Shown: positions 41,973-51,154, counted from the first letter of the stretch. The stretch: 64,000 nt of DNA from Algoriphagus sp. CAU 1675 (GCF_029222925.1 NZ_JARHUI010000002.1:1-64000), one strand, 5' to 3'. Program-made: numbers and translations. The notes: generated by a model not told the origin, from the letters alone.

Positions 41973-43043
41973 CTAGTCAGGAATTTCAGGCATTACTAGC
42001 CCTTCAATATAAAATCTGGCAACCCCTCTAGAAAGGAAAGGATAAAAACCTCCTCTGCGGTTGGTAAGAACAATAATACTGATTTTTAAGTCAGGAAACC
42101 GTATCAGATCTGCCAAGGCCGGCCCACCACTGTGGCCCGTCATCTTAAACCCTTGGTATTCCTCGGTAATCCATCCCAAACCAAAATTTGATTGCTTCCC
42201 ATCTTTCAAAGGATTGGGACCAAAAACCATATCCTGAATTTCCTTTCGGATAAAAACTCCACTGTCCAATGCTTGCATGGCTTTCGCCATATCACTTATG
42301 GATGAATAAATGCCTCCTGCAGGGTAAAACCAAATCGGGAATCTCATATCCGAAATAAAGTGGTGATCCGTATCCCATCCATACACAGCTACTCTTTCTT
42401 TGATAAGGTTTGCCGAACGAAACAATCCTCCGTCACTGAGATTATCAAATCCAGTCTGAGTCAAGCCCAATGGTTTCAGAAGGTGTTTGTCCATAGCTTC
42501 CTGAAAAGGCATCCCGGTGATATTTTGGATGATCTGATTTAAAAACGCATAATCCGTGCTGACATAGAATTCCCTAGAACCGGGTTCGTATTCCAAGCCT
42601 GCCTCAACAGCCGCCTTCATCGCAGACCCAAGATCCTGATAGCTTTCCAAGGAAATCATCCGAATCCCAGACTGGTGGGCTGCCAATTGTCGGATCGTGA
42701 TTCCTTTCCAACTATCCGGTATGGAATCCAAGTAGCTGCCCATGGGATCATCCAAAGAAAGTAACCCTTCCTGATGCATTTTTCCCAAGAGCATTCCTGT
42801 GTATATTTTTGTCACAGATGCCAATTGGAAAGGACTGCTTTCCCGCAGCGGGATATTCCATTCCAGGTTAGCCAGGCCATAGGTTTGTTTCTTTATGATT
42901 TCCCCTTCCCGGATCACCGCCACAGCTATTCCGGGAATATGCTGGGCTTGCATCACGCTGTCCAAAAACAAATCAGTTTGATCCTGAGCTTTTACACTAA
43001 AACCCAGAAAGGCCATCAGAGCCAGGGTCATTATCTTTTTCAT
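41973..43043 (-). CDS. Exported serine hydrolase of the beta-lactamase/class C family
   Basis: A 356-residue protein with a signal peptide ending SVKAQ. The nucleophile motif SxxK is S76-VTK79 (FQLASVTKIYTG). The usual Tyr-x-Asn element appears as YVS at 160-162 (the Asn replaced by Ser), and the third element is a HSGG motif (TGHSGGPALAD) in place of KTG, as in esterase or peptidase members. It is more likely a peptidase or esterase than a beta-lactamase. The start overlaps the stop of the upstream lipoprotein gene (ATGA). Confidence 0.88.
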   Translation of the reverse strand: MKKIMTLALMAFLGFSVKAQDQTDLFLDSVMQAQHIPGIAVAVIREGEIIKKQTYGLANLEWNIPLRESSPFQLASVTKIYTGMLLGKMHQEGLLSLDDPMGSYLDSIPDSWKGITIRQLAAHQSGIRMISLESYQDLGSAMKAAVEAGLEYEPGSREFYVSTDYAFLNQIIQNITGMPFQEAMDKHLLKPLGLTQTGFDNLSDGGLFRSANLIKERVAVYGWDTDHHFISDMRFPIWFYPAGGIYSSISDMAKAMQALDSGVFIRKEIQDMVFGPNPLKDGKQSNFGLGWITEEYQGFKMTGHSGGPALADLIRFPDLKISIIVLTNRRGGFYPFLSRGVARFYIEGLVMPEIPD

Positions 43044-44554
43044 TGTAAGTGGTTTTTAAGGATATAAAATTGATTCAACTCTTCAGATGGATTAACCAAC
43101 ACTCTTGCAGAAGCCGGGTTTTTCATTTTGGAATGGAACCTTTCTGCATAATCAAAATACTCATGAGACTTACCCAAAGAGAAATCCCTCAGGAAATCCT
43201 GATAGTCCTCCAATAGATCACTTTCCTCTACAAGTACCCTCCCGAGGGACAGTCCTTCAAGCTGTATTTCAGTTCCTGAAAAAGCAGGGGCCTGAAGGGT
43301 ATTGTTATGGGGATCCTGTATTTGAAAGACCAGCCAAGTCAAATTGGGCTCACTCGCTCCGAACCAAATTGAATAGACCAGATCTAGATCACCAGTTGGG
43401 TTAAGCAGATAATCTGTTTCATTCTTTGCCTGAAGAGAGAAATCCCCTGTAAACAACTCTATTTCCCCTTCAAATTCTTCCCCTCTAAAGCGGGAAAAGG
43501 TCTGGCTATCCTGCTCGAAATACGTGAGTTGAAACTCTACCCATGGGAAAAATTCGGCATAATCTGCAAGGGTGACCTGGTCCTGGTCTTCGAGTAGGTC
43601 TACCTGCAGGTAATATTGGCTTTGAAGATTGTTGGGATTTTCAAAACCAAAGGCCGAAAAGGAACCTGAAACAGATTTTGACAAGCTGATAGTTAAAGAA
43701 TTGAGTTCCTGAAGTTGGGACAAATCAAAATCAAGAGAAGCACCGGAAAGGGTAGCCTGCTGTTGAAAAAATTTCCCCAGTATCCTTTCTCCCTGGTTTA
43801 AACGAAGGAAAAATCGGGATGGGATGTAATCCAAAAAAACAGCAAAGTTGGCTGAAAGAGATGTTCCATGGGAAAAGCCACCTCGGTTGCCAATCCAGTA
43901 TTCCTGATGGGACGGAATATTTCTGAATTTTAGGTTTGCGGAACCAAATGGACTTTCATTCTCTGCATCAACTTTCAAGGGCCAGCTTTTTCCAAAGGGA
44001 ACCTGCTTAAAGATCTGACCTAATCCCTGTTCAAAACCATTTGCTCTGGAAAATATCCCAAAACTGAATTCTGTCCCCAATATCTCTCCCATAGGAATTC
44101 GGATATTGCCTGTTTCCAAGATTTCCTTTTCCAAAAAGGAATTCCCCTCTTCATCCCAAACAAGGAGAAAATGCCGTATATCCTCCGATAAAAAACTTTC
44201 ATCCACCCGTAATTCCAGAAGAAATTCAGCCTTTTCAAAAGGCTTTTGTTTCATGTTCTCAGGGTTGGACTTTTGTCTTGCTTTCAGCAGATGAACTCCT
44301 GCATCCAATTCAGCTATGGAAACTTCATAGGTCCCATTTGCGAGTTTTTGAGGAAAAACCTGCTGGGAGCCTATGAAAAAATCCAAATCTGAGTCCTGAA
44401 TAGTTGGACTGGACTGGATTTCAAACCAAAGAGTGCTACCAAACACACCTGGCTGGCTAATCTCCAACTCAAATGGAGTCAAAGGATTTTCCGGATTCTT
44501 GTCACATGAAAAAAGGATCAATAGAAAAAAAACGGAAAGGATTCGTTGTATCAT
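43040..44554 (-). CDS. Unknown lipoprotein, 504 residues
   Basis: Not recognised. It has a lipoprotein signal with LFSC (Cys about 17) followed by DKNPENPLTPFEL. The body is beta-strand-rich, phenylalanine- and glutamate-rich, with alternating strands suggesting one or more beta-sandwich domains; no catalytic motif seen. The gene ends overlapping the serine hydrolase start, so the two proteins are made from one mRNA and may act at the same membrane. Its promoter region is shared with the divergent sensor kinase, including palindrome site A. Confidence 0.72.
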   Translation of the reverse strand: MIQRILSVFFLLILFSCDKNPENPLTPFELEISQPGVFGSTLWFEIQSSPTIQDSDLDFFIGSQQVFPQKLANGTYEVSIAELDAGVHLLKARQKSNPENMKQKPFEKAEFLLELRVDESFLSEDIRHFLLVWDEEGNSFLEKEILETGNIRIPMGEILGTEFSFGIFSRANGFEQGLGQIFKQVPFGKSWPLKVDAENESPFGSANLKFRNIPSHQEYWIGNRGGFSHGTSLSANFAVFLDYIPSRFFLRLNQGERILGKFFQQQATLSGASLDFDLSQLQELNSLTISLSKSVSGSFSAFGFENPNNLQSQYYLQVDLLEDQDQVTLADYAEFFPWVEFQLTYFEQDSQTFSRFRGEEFEGEIELFTGDFSLQAKNETDYLLNPTGDLDLVYSIWFGASEPNLTWLVFQIQDPHNNTLQAPAFSGTEIQLEGLSLGRVLVEESDLLEDYQDFLRDFSLGKSHEYFDYAERFHSKMKNPASARVLVNPSEELNQFYILKNHLQ

Positions 44555-44647
44555 GGTCTTTAGAGTTTTAAAAAAAGGTTATTGTCTTTTTGTGTTATTG
44601 ATTGAGAAAACATGTGCGGGGTTGCGTATATCCCAGAGAAAAATATC

Positions 44648-44663
44648 TCACATAAACATGTGA
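44648..44663. promoter_or_regulatory. Palindrome site A, TCACAT-N4-ATGTGA (perfect)
   Basis: The first of four copies. It lies in the divergent region between the lipoprotein gene and the sensor kinase, ending 57 bp before the kinase ATG. Probably an operator of the NarL-type regulator encoded at 47786 (inference from co-location). Confidence 0.7.
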
Positions 44664-44720
44664 TTATGAGACAAAAGATCGTGGCTTTCAGAGCGATTCA
44701 CTTATTTTTAGCAGCTGAAA

Positions 44721-47717
44721 ATGATTAAGAAACTCCTGCTTTCCGTTTTATTGTTTCTCTCCGTTCTCACTTTGCTGGCGGAAAGGAGAAAGTATTTTGT
44801 AACCCATTTTGGGACCGAGCAGGGAATGGCCTCTGATCAGATTTTTACACTTTTCAGGGATGATTCTGGATACTTATGGATAGGGACGGTGAATGGACTG
44901 CAGCGCTTTGACGGCAGGTCCTTCATGACCTATCAGATTAAAAGCCCAGAACTCCAACCCAGCAAACCAGTCATGGAAATCCTTAAGGATCTGGAGGGGA
45001 CACTATGGCTAAAAGTTGGAGATGACTATGGATATTATCAGCCGGAACTGGAACTCTTTACTCCTATTCCTTTTGAAAAAGAAGAAAACCGCTTTTTGGG
45101 TGAGCAATTGTGGATGGACAGCAAGGGAAATCTTTTTGTAATTCTCACCAACACCAAGCTTCTGTGGATAGACCAGAAAAACAATAGAATTACTGACCAG
45201 AATCTTCCGGTTCAGATCCCGGATGGATGGAGACCCCGGTCTCTATTTGAAGATAAAAATGGACTCTATTGGATAAGCTGTGTAGAAGGGGTTGCGGTTT
45301 TTGACCCAAGCACTTCCGAAATTTTCACACATCAAAACAATCCAAGAAACCTGGAGGTCCTGAAAAACCAAGACCTCGGGCATGTTATAAATACTATTAT
45401 TGATTCAAAAGGAATTTTTTGGATTAACTACTGGGCTCCGAATGAAAAGCTTGTTTCCTATAATCCACAGACCAATACCTGGAAAGAGCACCAGCAAGAC
45501 TTGGCGAATACTAATTCCAACTACCAGGAGATATTTGGAAGCTTGGAGTTGCCGAATGGCGAACTATGGAGGTATGGAGTCCAGGCTTTTGCAAAACTGA
45601 ACCGGGAAGCGCATCGGTTTGAGGTATTTGAACAGAGCAGTGTAAAATATGACTTGATATCAAAGTTGGTTTATGATCCCTCCGGAGGGCTCTGGGCAGG
45701 AACAGACAGGGGCTTGTATTTCCTTCATTTTGACACACCCAGTATGTATTTCATGGAGCTTTCTACCGAGAATGGAAATTATGAATTCCAGGCTTTGGAA
45801 GAGGTCATTTACCAAGGGGACACTACTTTTTGGCTTGGAAGCTGGGGAAAAGGAATCCAAATCTTTAAAAGCGGATTCCAAACGGTTAATCTCCCTTGGT
45901 TGTATACTACTTCTCCCGGTACAATTGAATCCAAACAAGTATGGGACATTCATTTTGATCCAAAAAGATCTTTGGTCTGGGTGGGACTTCAAAAAGGTCT
46001 GCTTCAGATCATTGATCTTCAAACCAATACTTCCAAATTCATCAAGCCTCCTCTATTCGAAAACTCTACCATTTTGACTATCACCCAAATGGAAAATGGA
46101 GATTTATGGTTTGGCACACAAAGTGGAAGAGTGCTTCGGTACCGTCGGGAAGGATTGGATGAAAATGGATTTGAAATTGTCCGAAGGTTCGATGCACATG
46201 TTCCGAAAATCATCGTCAGTCAGGATCAAAAAATCTGGGTCACCACTTCAGATGAAGGAGTCTATATGCTGGATCCCGAAACCGGGGATATAAACAGGCA
46301 TCTAGACAAGAATCAGCTTAGTTCCAACAAAATGGAAGGTATCCTCCAAGTCAATGACAGCCTTTTTATGATGGGCTTTGAATTGCTCAACAAGTACAAT
46401 GTGAATACCGGTGAAAACGAGGTTTTTTCCTATTCCAATGGCTTGCTGAGCAATAATATTTTTGATATGGAGGTGGATAAAGAAGGCATGGTCTGGGTCT
46501 ATACCCCAAATGGACTAACCAGATTTGACCCTATTTCCAATACCTTTACATCGTTTGGTAAAAACCATATTTTCTCCCATCTGCCCAAAGACGGAAGAAC
46601 CGGAAAAAGATTTTCAAATGGACAGCTGGCCTTTGTGAGCTCCAATGGAATGATCATTTTCGATCCTCTTCAGTTTGACAAAAACCTCCCTCCTCTTACT
46701 CCAACCATAACCAATGTGGAATTATTTGGGGTGTATGTAGGAGATGGCACTTCGGAAAATCCCCTGCAATCCTTCAAATCCCATCAGAACAGTCTGAATT
46801 TTGATTTCAATATCCTAAATTTTTCGCTTCAGGACAGATTCCGCTATCAATACCGGCTTGTAGGGGCCGATCCAGATTGGGTGGAGGCTAAAGGCGAATT
46901 TCGGGCTGTTTATTCACTTTTACCTCCCGGGGAATACCGATTTGAGGTAAGAAGTTACAATGAATCCGGAGTCTTTTCTGAGGCCGCCAGCTATCCTTTT
47001 GAAATCAAGCCCAGCCTTATTCAAACCTGGTGGTTTAAGGCTTTAATGGGTTTGCTGTTTCTGAGCATCATTCTTTTAATCTATAAAATGAATGTCAACC
47101 GGATTCTGGCTGTGGTCAAGCTCCGAAGCAGGTTGGCAAGAGACCTTCATGACGACATGGGATCTACCCTGAGTACCATCAATATTCTTAGCTCCATGGC
47201 TAAAACTAAAATCGGAACCGATCCTGCCAAGTCCAGTGAATATATTTCCAAGATTTCAGAAAACTCCCAACGAATGATGGAATCCATGGATGACATTGTA
47301 TGGAGTATCAAGCCCCAAAATGACACCATGGAAAAGCTCATTGCCAGAATGAGGGAATTTGCCAATCAAGTATTGGAGAGTAAAGGCATTGAGTTTTCTA
47401 TGGAAATCAATGAAAAAGTGCTTGGCATGAAGCTCAGCATGGATGCCAGAAGAGACCTTTTTTTGATTTTCAAGGAGGGTATCAACAATGCCGCAAAGTA
47501 TTCCAAAGCAGAGCGGGTATTGATTTTGTTTTCATTGGATAAAACCAGCTTTACAATGCAGATCAAGGACAACGGAAAAGGTTTTGATTCCGAGAACAAT
47601 CATGAGGGCAATGGGCTTCAAAACATGAAAAAACGGGCAGCGAGCCTTGAAGGAACAATGTACATCTACTCTAAACCCGGAAAAGGAACCGAGTTGATTT
47701 TAACCATTCCTCTGTAA
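44721..47717 (+). CDS. Two-component regulator-propeller sensor histidine kinase
   Basis: A 998-residue membrane protein: signal peptide (1-20), about 14 propeller-type repeats forming a large periplasmic sensor (for example GTEQGMASDQIFTLFRDDSGYLWIGT, LWFGTQSG, EGMVWVYTPNGL), a Y_Y_Y domain before the membrane (FRYQYRLVGADPDW, PPGEYRFEV), one transmembrane helix near 775-795, then the NarL-class dimerisation domain with His810 (ARDLHDDMGSTLS) and an HATPase with N922-N923 and D950-N-GKG. No receiver is fused. Such kinases often sense carbohydrates in Bacteroidota, but this one has no polysaccharide genes beside it. Its partner regulator follows. Confidence 0.94.
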   Translation: MIKKLLLSVLLFLSVLTLLAERRKYFVTHFGTEQGMASDQIFTLFRDDSGYLWIGTVNGLQRFDGRSFMTYQIKSPELQPSKPVMEILKDLEGTLWLKVGDDYGYYQPELELFTPIPFEKEENRFLGEQLWMDSKGNLFVILTNTKLLWIDQKNNRITDQNLPVQIPDGWRPRSLFEDKNGLYWISCVEGVAVFDPSTSEIFTHQNNPRNLEVLKNQDLGHVINTIIDSKGIFWINYWAPNEKLVSYNPQTNTWKEHQQDLANTNSNYQEIFGSLELPNGELWRYGVQAFAKLNREAHRFEVFEQSSVKYDLISKLVYDPSGGLWAGTDRGLYFLHFDTPSMYFMELSTENGNYEFQALEEVIYQGDTTFWLGSWGKGIQIFKSGFQTVNLPWLYTTSPGTIESKQVWDIHFDPKRSLVWVGLQKGLLQIIDLQTNTSKFIKPPLFENSTILTITQMENGDLWFGTQSGRVLRYRREGLDENGFEIVRRFDAHVPKIIVSQDQKIWVTTSDEGVYMLDPETGDINRHLDKNQLSSNKMEGILQVNDSLFMMGFELLNKYNVNTGENEVFSYSNGLLSNNIFDMEVDKEGMVWVYTPNGLTRFDPISNTFTSFGKNHIFSHLPKDGRTGKRFSNGQLAFVSSNGMIIFDPLQFDKNLPPLTPTITNVELFGVYVGDGTSENPLQSFKSHQNSLNFDFNILNFSLQDRFRYQYRLVGADPDWVEAKGEFRAVYSLLPPGEYRFEVRSYNESGVFSEAASYPFEIKPSLIQTWWFKALMGLLFLSIILLIYKMNVNRILAVVKLRSRLARDLHDDMGSTLSTINILSSMAKTKIGTDPAKSSEYISKISENSQRMMESMDDIVWSIKPQNDTMEKLIARMREFANQVLESKGIEFSMEINEKVLGMKLSMDARRDLFLIFKEGINNAAKYSKAERVLILFSLDKTSFTMQIKDNGKGFDSENNHEGNGLQNMKKRAASLEGTMYIYSKPGKGTELILTIPL

Positions 47718-47718
47718 T

Positions 47719-47734
47719 CCACATATTTATGTGA
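47719..47734. promoter_or_regulatory. Palindrome site B, CCACAT-N4-ATGTGA (one mismatch)
   Basis: It lies just after the kinase stop and 51 bp before the regulator ATG at 47786. A -7-like TATCTTTA begins at 47758, so the site centre falls about 31 bp upstream of it, close to a typical activator position. Confidence 0.7.
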
Positions 47735-47785
47735 TTGAATTGGGATAGAACAAGAGGTATCTTTACCAAGATTTTTAGATTCTCT

Positions 47786-48418
47786 ATGATTAAGCTACTG
47801 ATATACGAAGACAATCCACAACTGAGAGAAGGTTTGACCATGTTGATTGACGGCAGTGAGGGTTTCAGCGTATTGGCGGCTTTTAAAAACTGTTCGAATG
47901 TAGCCAACGAGATAAAAACCTACCAACCGGATGTCATATTGATGGATATAGACATGCCCGGTGTCAATGGATTGCAGGGATTAAAGATCATCCGTGAAAC
48001 CAACACGGAAGTCAAAATATTGATGCTCACCGTTTTTGATGATCACCAGAATATTTTTGAAGCCTTGCAAAATGGGGCAAACGGATATATTCTCAAGAAG
48101 ACACCTCCTGCCAAACTATTGGAATACATAGAGGAAGCCTCGACAGGCGGAGCTCCAATGACTGCCTCCGTTGCTACCCAGGTTTTAAAAATGTTTGCCC
48201 AGCTAAATCTTCCATCAGACAAGGACTATAATCTTTCCGAAAGAGAAAAAGAGGTGCTTCAATGGTTGGTCAAAGGCTATTCCTACAAAATGATCGCAGC
48301 AGAAATGTTCATTGCCATGGACACCGTCAGAAGCCATATCAAAAAAATCTACGAAAAGCTTCATGTCAACTCAAAAAGTGAGGCAGTTGCCAAAGCTTTT
48401 CGAGACAAAATTGTTTAG
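47786..48418 (+). CDS. NarL/FixJ-family response regulator (LuxR-type HTH)
   Basis: 210 residues from the ATG at 47786 (MIKLLIYEDNPQL); the open frame starts earlier at 47735 inside palindrome site B, which is unlikely. Receiver domain with phosphorylatable D54 (ILMDIDMPG) and K104; C-terminal LuxR-type HTH with SEREKEVLQWLVKGYSYKMIA and DTVRSHIKKIYEKLHV. It is the cognate regulator of the upstream propeller kinase by position. The palindromes around it are likely its targets, including its own promoter. Confidence 0.94.
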   Translation: MIKLLIYEDNPQLREGLTMLIDGSEGFSVLAAFKNCSNVANEIKTYQPDVILMDIDMPGVNGLQGLKIIRETNTEVKILMLTVFDDHQNIFEALQNGANGYILKKTPPAKLLEYIEEASTGGAPMTASVATQVLKMFAQLNLPSDKDYNLSEREKEVLQWLVKGYSYKMIAAEMFIAMDTVRSHIKKIYEKLHVNSKSEAVAKAFRDKIV

Positions 48419-48434
48419 TGTTGAACTTTTTGCA

Positions 48435-48460
48435 AGCCGCCCAAGGGTGGCTTTTTTTTA
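48435..48460 (+). terminator. Terminator after the NarL-type regulator
   Basis: Stem AGCCGCC/GGTGGCT with loop CAAG (48435-48452) followed by a long T-run. Confidence 0.88.
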
Positions 48461-48500
48461 TTACATCCTCTTCTTCCCAAAATTCGCAACTCACTATTTT

Positions 48501-48516
48501 TCACATATTTATGCGA
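48501..48516. promoter_or_regulatory. Palindrome site C, TCACAT-N4-ATGCGA (one mismatch)
   Basis: It ends 57 bp before the ATG of the small exported-peptide gene, exactly the same distance as site A from the kinase ATG. A CAAATTTG (-7-like) begins at 48540, giving the same 31-bp spacing as at site B. Confidence 0.65.
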
Positions 48517-48573
48517 TTTCAAGATCCGGCCAACACTCGCAAATTTGTACTGTACAAAATGTGAAATACCTAC

Positions 48574-48744
48574 ATGAAAGCCTTCCTGAAAATTACCTTG
48601 ATTTTATGGGGATTGACCTTTTCGGTGAACTATTCCAAACCAAAAAGTCAAAGCACTTACACTCGGGTTGACCTAAAAAGTGACTTTAAAATCACACAAA
48701 CATGTGATCCCTTGTCCATGATCGGGAAAGATCAACTTTCGTAA
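48574..48744 (+). CDS. Putative exported small peptide, 56 residues
   Basis: A short frame with a good signal-peptide-like N-terminus: positively charged start (MKAFLK), a hydrophobic core ITLILWGLTFSV and a polar remainder of about 35 residues (YTRVDLKSDFKITQTCDPLS). It has one cysteine and no recognised domain. Its start lies 57 bp behind palindrome site C, matching the spacing at the kinase gene, which is the main reason to believe it. Palindrome site D overlaps its 3' half. It could be a non-coding leader instead. Confidence 0.45.
   Translation: MKAFLKITLILWGLTFSVNYSKPKSQSTYTRVDLKSDFKITQTCDPLSMIGKDQLS
48692..48707. promoter_or_regulatory. Palindrome site D, TCACAC-N4-ATGTGA (one mismatch)
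   Basis: It lies inside the 3' part of the small peptide frame and 103 bp before the sigma-factor ATG at 48811, so it could control the sigma factor, or be a second site on the peptide gene. Confidence 0.6.
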
Positions 48745-48810
48745 TAATAGCTATCAACCAAAGGCCCTTTTTGAAAATGAAACCAACTACTACCCACAGA
48801 AAAACTAACC

Positions 48811-49395
48811 ATGAAAAAGCCATTGGTGAATCCAAAAGAAATCCAACTTCTTCCCCAAGTTGCCGCCGAAAAACGCTTGTTTTTAGGTTGCTTGGAGGGA
48901 AACCCAAAAATTCAGCGGGAACTTTTTAATAAGCTGTCTCCGAAGATGCTATCCATTTGCCTCAGGTACATTAAGGAGACAGCCGCCGCTGAAGATGTAC
49001 TGATCATCGCCTTCGGAAAAGTGTTCGACAGAATTGGACAATTCCAACAGCGAGGAAGTTTTGAAGGATGGATCAGACGCATTGTAGTCAACGAATGCCT
49101 GATGCATCTGGAAAAAGAAAGAAATCTTTTTAGAGAGATCGGACTGGAAAACATCTACCCTGTTGCCAATCAATACAATCCCTCAGATCTATTGGAGTGG
49201 AACGACATGGTCAGCATGCTAAACTTCCTCCCCTCTGGATATAGAAAAGTCTTCGAACTCTTTGTGCTGAAAGGAATGAGCCATGAAGAAATTGGCAAAA
49301 CCTTGGGAATATCCGAAAACACCTCCAAATCGCAGCTTAGCCGGGCGAGAGTTTACCTACAGCGGCTAATGGAATATAGAAACAATAAAAACTGA
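48811..49395 (+). CDS. ECF-type RNA polymerase sigma factor
   Basis: A 194-residue sigma-70 family protein with only regions 2 and 4. Region 2: LSICLRYIKETAAAEDVLIIAFGKVFDRI and SFEGWIRRIVVNECLMHL. Region 4: LPSGYRKVFELFVLKGMSHEEIGKTLGISENTSKSQLSRARVYL. No anti-sigma factor follows. It is next to a CPBP membrane protease-like gene 7 bp downstream. Possible position under palindrome site D. Confidence 0.92.
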   Translation: MKKPLVNPKEIQLLPQVAAEKRLFLGCLEGNPKIQRELFNKLSPKMLSICLRYIKETAAAEDVLIIAFGKVFDRIGQFQQRGSFEGWIRRIVVNECLMHLEKERNLFREIGLENIYPVANQYNPSDLLEWNDMVSMLNFLPSGYRKVFELFVLKGMSHEEIGKTLGISENTSKSQLSRARVYLQRLMEYRNNKN

Positions 49396-49402
49396 AGCCC
49401 AA

Positions 49403-50251
49403 ATGAAGCCACCAATTAAAATCATTCATTTCCTGATTTTGGCCACTGCACTTACCCTGGTGGCCAACTTCATTCCGGCTTTATCAAGCGCAGGAAATAT
49501 TAAGTCCCTGGTAATCATGTGGACACCTGGTTTGGCAGCCTTGGTTGTCAGTCTAATTCACAAAAGATCGCTCCGGGAAATCGGCTGGGGATTCAGCTTG
49601 AAATGGATTGCTTTGGGCTGGATCATTCCTGTCACCTATGGTAGCATTTCCTATTTCATAATCTGGCTGACCGGTGTTGGAGAATTCCCAAATCCCACAT
49701 TTTTGGAAAGAGCCCAATTTACCATGGGCTTCGAAAGTGAAAATAGTGGCCTCGTCATACTGGCTGCATTTTTCTACATAACCCTGGTTAATTTGCTTCC
49801 TTCCATGTTTTTAGGGTTGGGCGAAGAGATCGGATGGAGAGGTTTTTTGGTCCCCGAACTTTTCAAAAGGGTAGACTTCAAGATGACGGCAATTATCAGC
49901 GGACTGATTTGGGCAATTTGGCACTTGCCCGGAATTATCCAAGGTGAATACGGTGAATCAAGCACCCCATTGGGGTATCGCTTGGTATGCTTTTTCCTAC
50001 TTGTTATTTCAGGCGCAATCATTTTGGCTTGGTTGAGGATTAAATCCGGAAGTATTTGGCCTGTAGCGGTTTTTCATGCCACACATAACGGGGTGATCCA
50101 AACCTTTTTTGACCGACTGACCAAGTATGAGGAGCTTACCCCTTACTTCGCCGGGGAGTTCGGAATAGTCGTTCCGCTTATAAGCATGGCAATTGCCCTT
50201 ATATTTTTAAAAAATTCAGGGACTTCTCTAGGCCTAAACGATAGAAAATAA
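49403..50251 (+). CDS. CPBP-family intramembrane metalloprotease-like protein
   Basis: A 282-residue protein with about eight membrane helices. The CPBP motifs are complete: EE141-142 and R146 in GEEIGWRGFL, H174 in AIWHLP, and H225/H228/N229 in VFHATHNG. These residues coordinate metal in Rce1-like and bacteriocin-processing proteases. The start is 7 bp after the sigma-factor stop, so they are probably co-transcribed, and the protease could act on an exported substrate such as the small peptide (speculative). Confidence 0.9.
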   Translation: MKPPIKIIHFLILATALTLVANFIPALSSAGNIKSLVIMWTPGLAALVVSLIHKRSLREIGWGFSLKWIALGWIIPVTYGSISYFIIWLTGVGEFPNPTFLERAQFTMGFESENSGLVILAAFFYITLVNLLPSMFLGLGEEIGWRGFLVPELFKRVDFKMTAIISGLIWAIWHLPGIIQGEYGESSTPLGYRLVCFFLLVISGAIILAWLRIKSGSIWPVAVFHATHNGVIQTFFDRLTKYEELTPYFAGEFGIVVPLISMAIALIFLKNSGTSLGLNDRK

Positions 50252-50266
50252 AATAATTTCCCCACA

Positions 50267-51079
50267 ATGCTTCAGCATTCTAAGCCTATTCTATTGGTCA
50301 TTGGATCCGAACGTTTTTATTCAAAAGCTCTTCCAAGTTCTTTGGAAGAGCTTTTTACTCTCATACATTTTGACAACTTGGGATTTTCCCATTCTCCAAA
50401 TTATTCAGAAAGTCTATATTCTGATCTCAATTCCATCCTTTTAGATATTGAGTCTTTCCGAAGTCAAAAGCAGCTGAATAATTTTCTGGTTTTTGGACAC
50501 TCGGGCCATGCATATATGGCTCTAGAATATGCGAAAACCTATCCCCAACATGTATCCGCCCTTATTCTTTGTGCTTGTAGTCCCAATCTCCATGAAAATA
50601 CAACCCAGAAAATAGCCGGGTATTTTGAACTGGAAGCAGATACCGAAAGGAAGGAAATTTTTAAAAAGGACATGTCTGGATTATCCGAAAAAATATCAAA
50701 AAATCCCGAGGCCAGATTTGTCCATTTTGCACTGGCACAAAAAGCCAAAAACTGGTTTGATCCTAATTTTGATGCTTCCAAACTTTGGGAGGGAGTCCCA
50801 ACACACCTTCCCACTCTGGATTGGGTCTGGGGAAAACTATTTCATGATTATGAATTAAACCTGGGAGGCATGCCTTTATCCTGCCCAACTTTACTGATTC
50901 ATGGAAAGCATGATTATGTAGGCGGATCATTATCCCTTTGGGATTCTTACTTGTCAGACTTCCTTCATTTGAACACCAAAATTTTTCAGAAAAGCGGACA
51001 TTACCCCATGGTTGAGGAACCAGAATTATTTGAGGAAACGCTTATTTCCTGGTATAAGAGCAGCTGGGAGAAACCCTGA
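50267..51079 (+). CDS. Alpha/beta-hydrolase
   Basis: A 270-residue cytoplasmic protein. The nucleophile elbow is GHSGHA (Ser79), the acidic residue is in LLIHGKHDYVGG, and the His is in KSGHYPMVEEP. The cap region between about 100 and 190 is helical. Substrate not identifiable; the similarity is to proline iminopeptidase/epoxide-hydrolase-type members. It follows the CPBP gene by 15 bp and may belong to the same operon. Confidence 0.88.
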   Translation: MLQHSKPILLVIGSERFYSKALPSSLEELFTLIHFDNLGFSHSPNYSESLYSDLNSILLDIESFRSQKQLNNFLVFGHSGHAYMALEYAKTYPQHVSALILCACSPNLHENTTQKIAGYFELEADTERKEIFKKDMSGLSEKISKNPEARFVHFALAQKAKNWFDPNFDASKLWEGVPTHLPTLDWVWGKLFHDYELNLGGMPLSCPTLLIHGKHDYVGGSLSLWDSYLSDFLHLNTKIFQKSGHYPMVEEPELFEETLISWYKSSWEKP

Positions 51080-51146
51080 ATAAATACCACAGAAATAAAT
51101 AATCCTGTTTATAAAATAGAAATCCCCCAAAAAAAAGATAAAACAT

Positions 51147-51154
51147 CATATTTG
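51147..51154 (+). promoter_or_regulatory. -7-like element before the lone receiver gene
   Basis: CATATTTG, one mismatch from TAnnTTTG, 19 bp before the ATG at 51174. Confidence 0.4.

Noticed and set aside
41973-43043. Beta-lactamase conferring antibiotic resistance
   Set aside because: The SxxK motif is present but the YxN and KTG elements are altered (YVS and HSGG), as in peptidases or esterases of this superfamily; no resistance function is supported.
44648-44663. CRP-type site
   Set aside because: CRP sites are TGTGA-N6-TCACA; these are in the opposite arm order (TCACA-N6-TGTGA) and sit beside a LuxR-type regulator.
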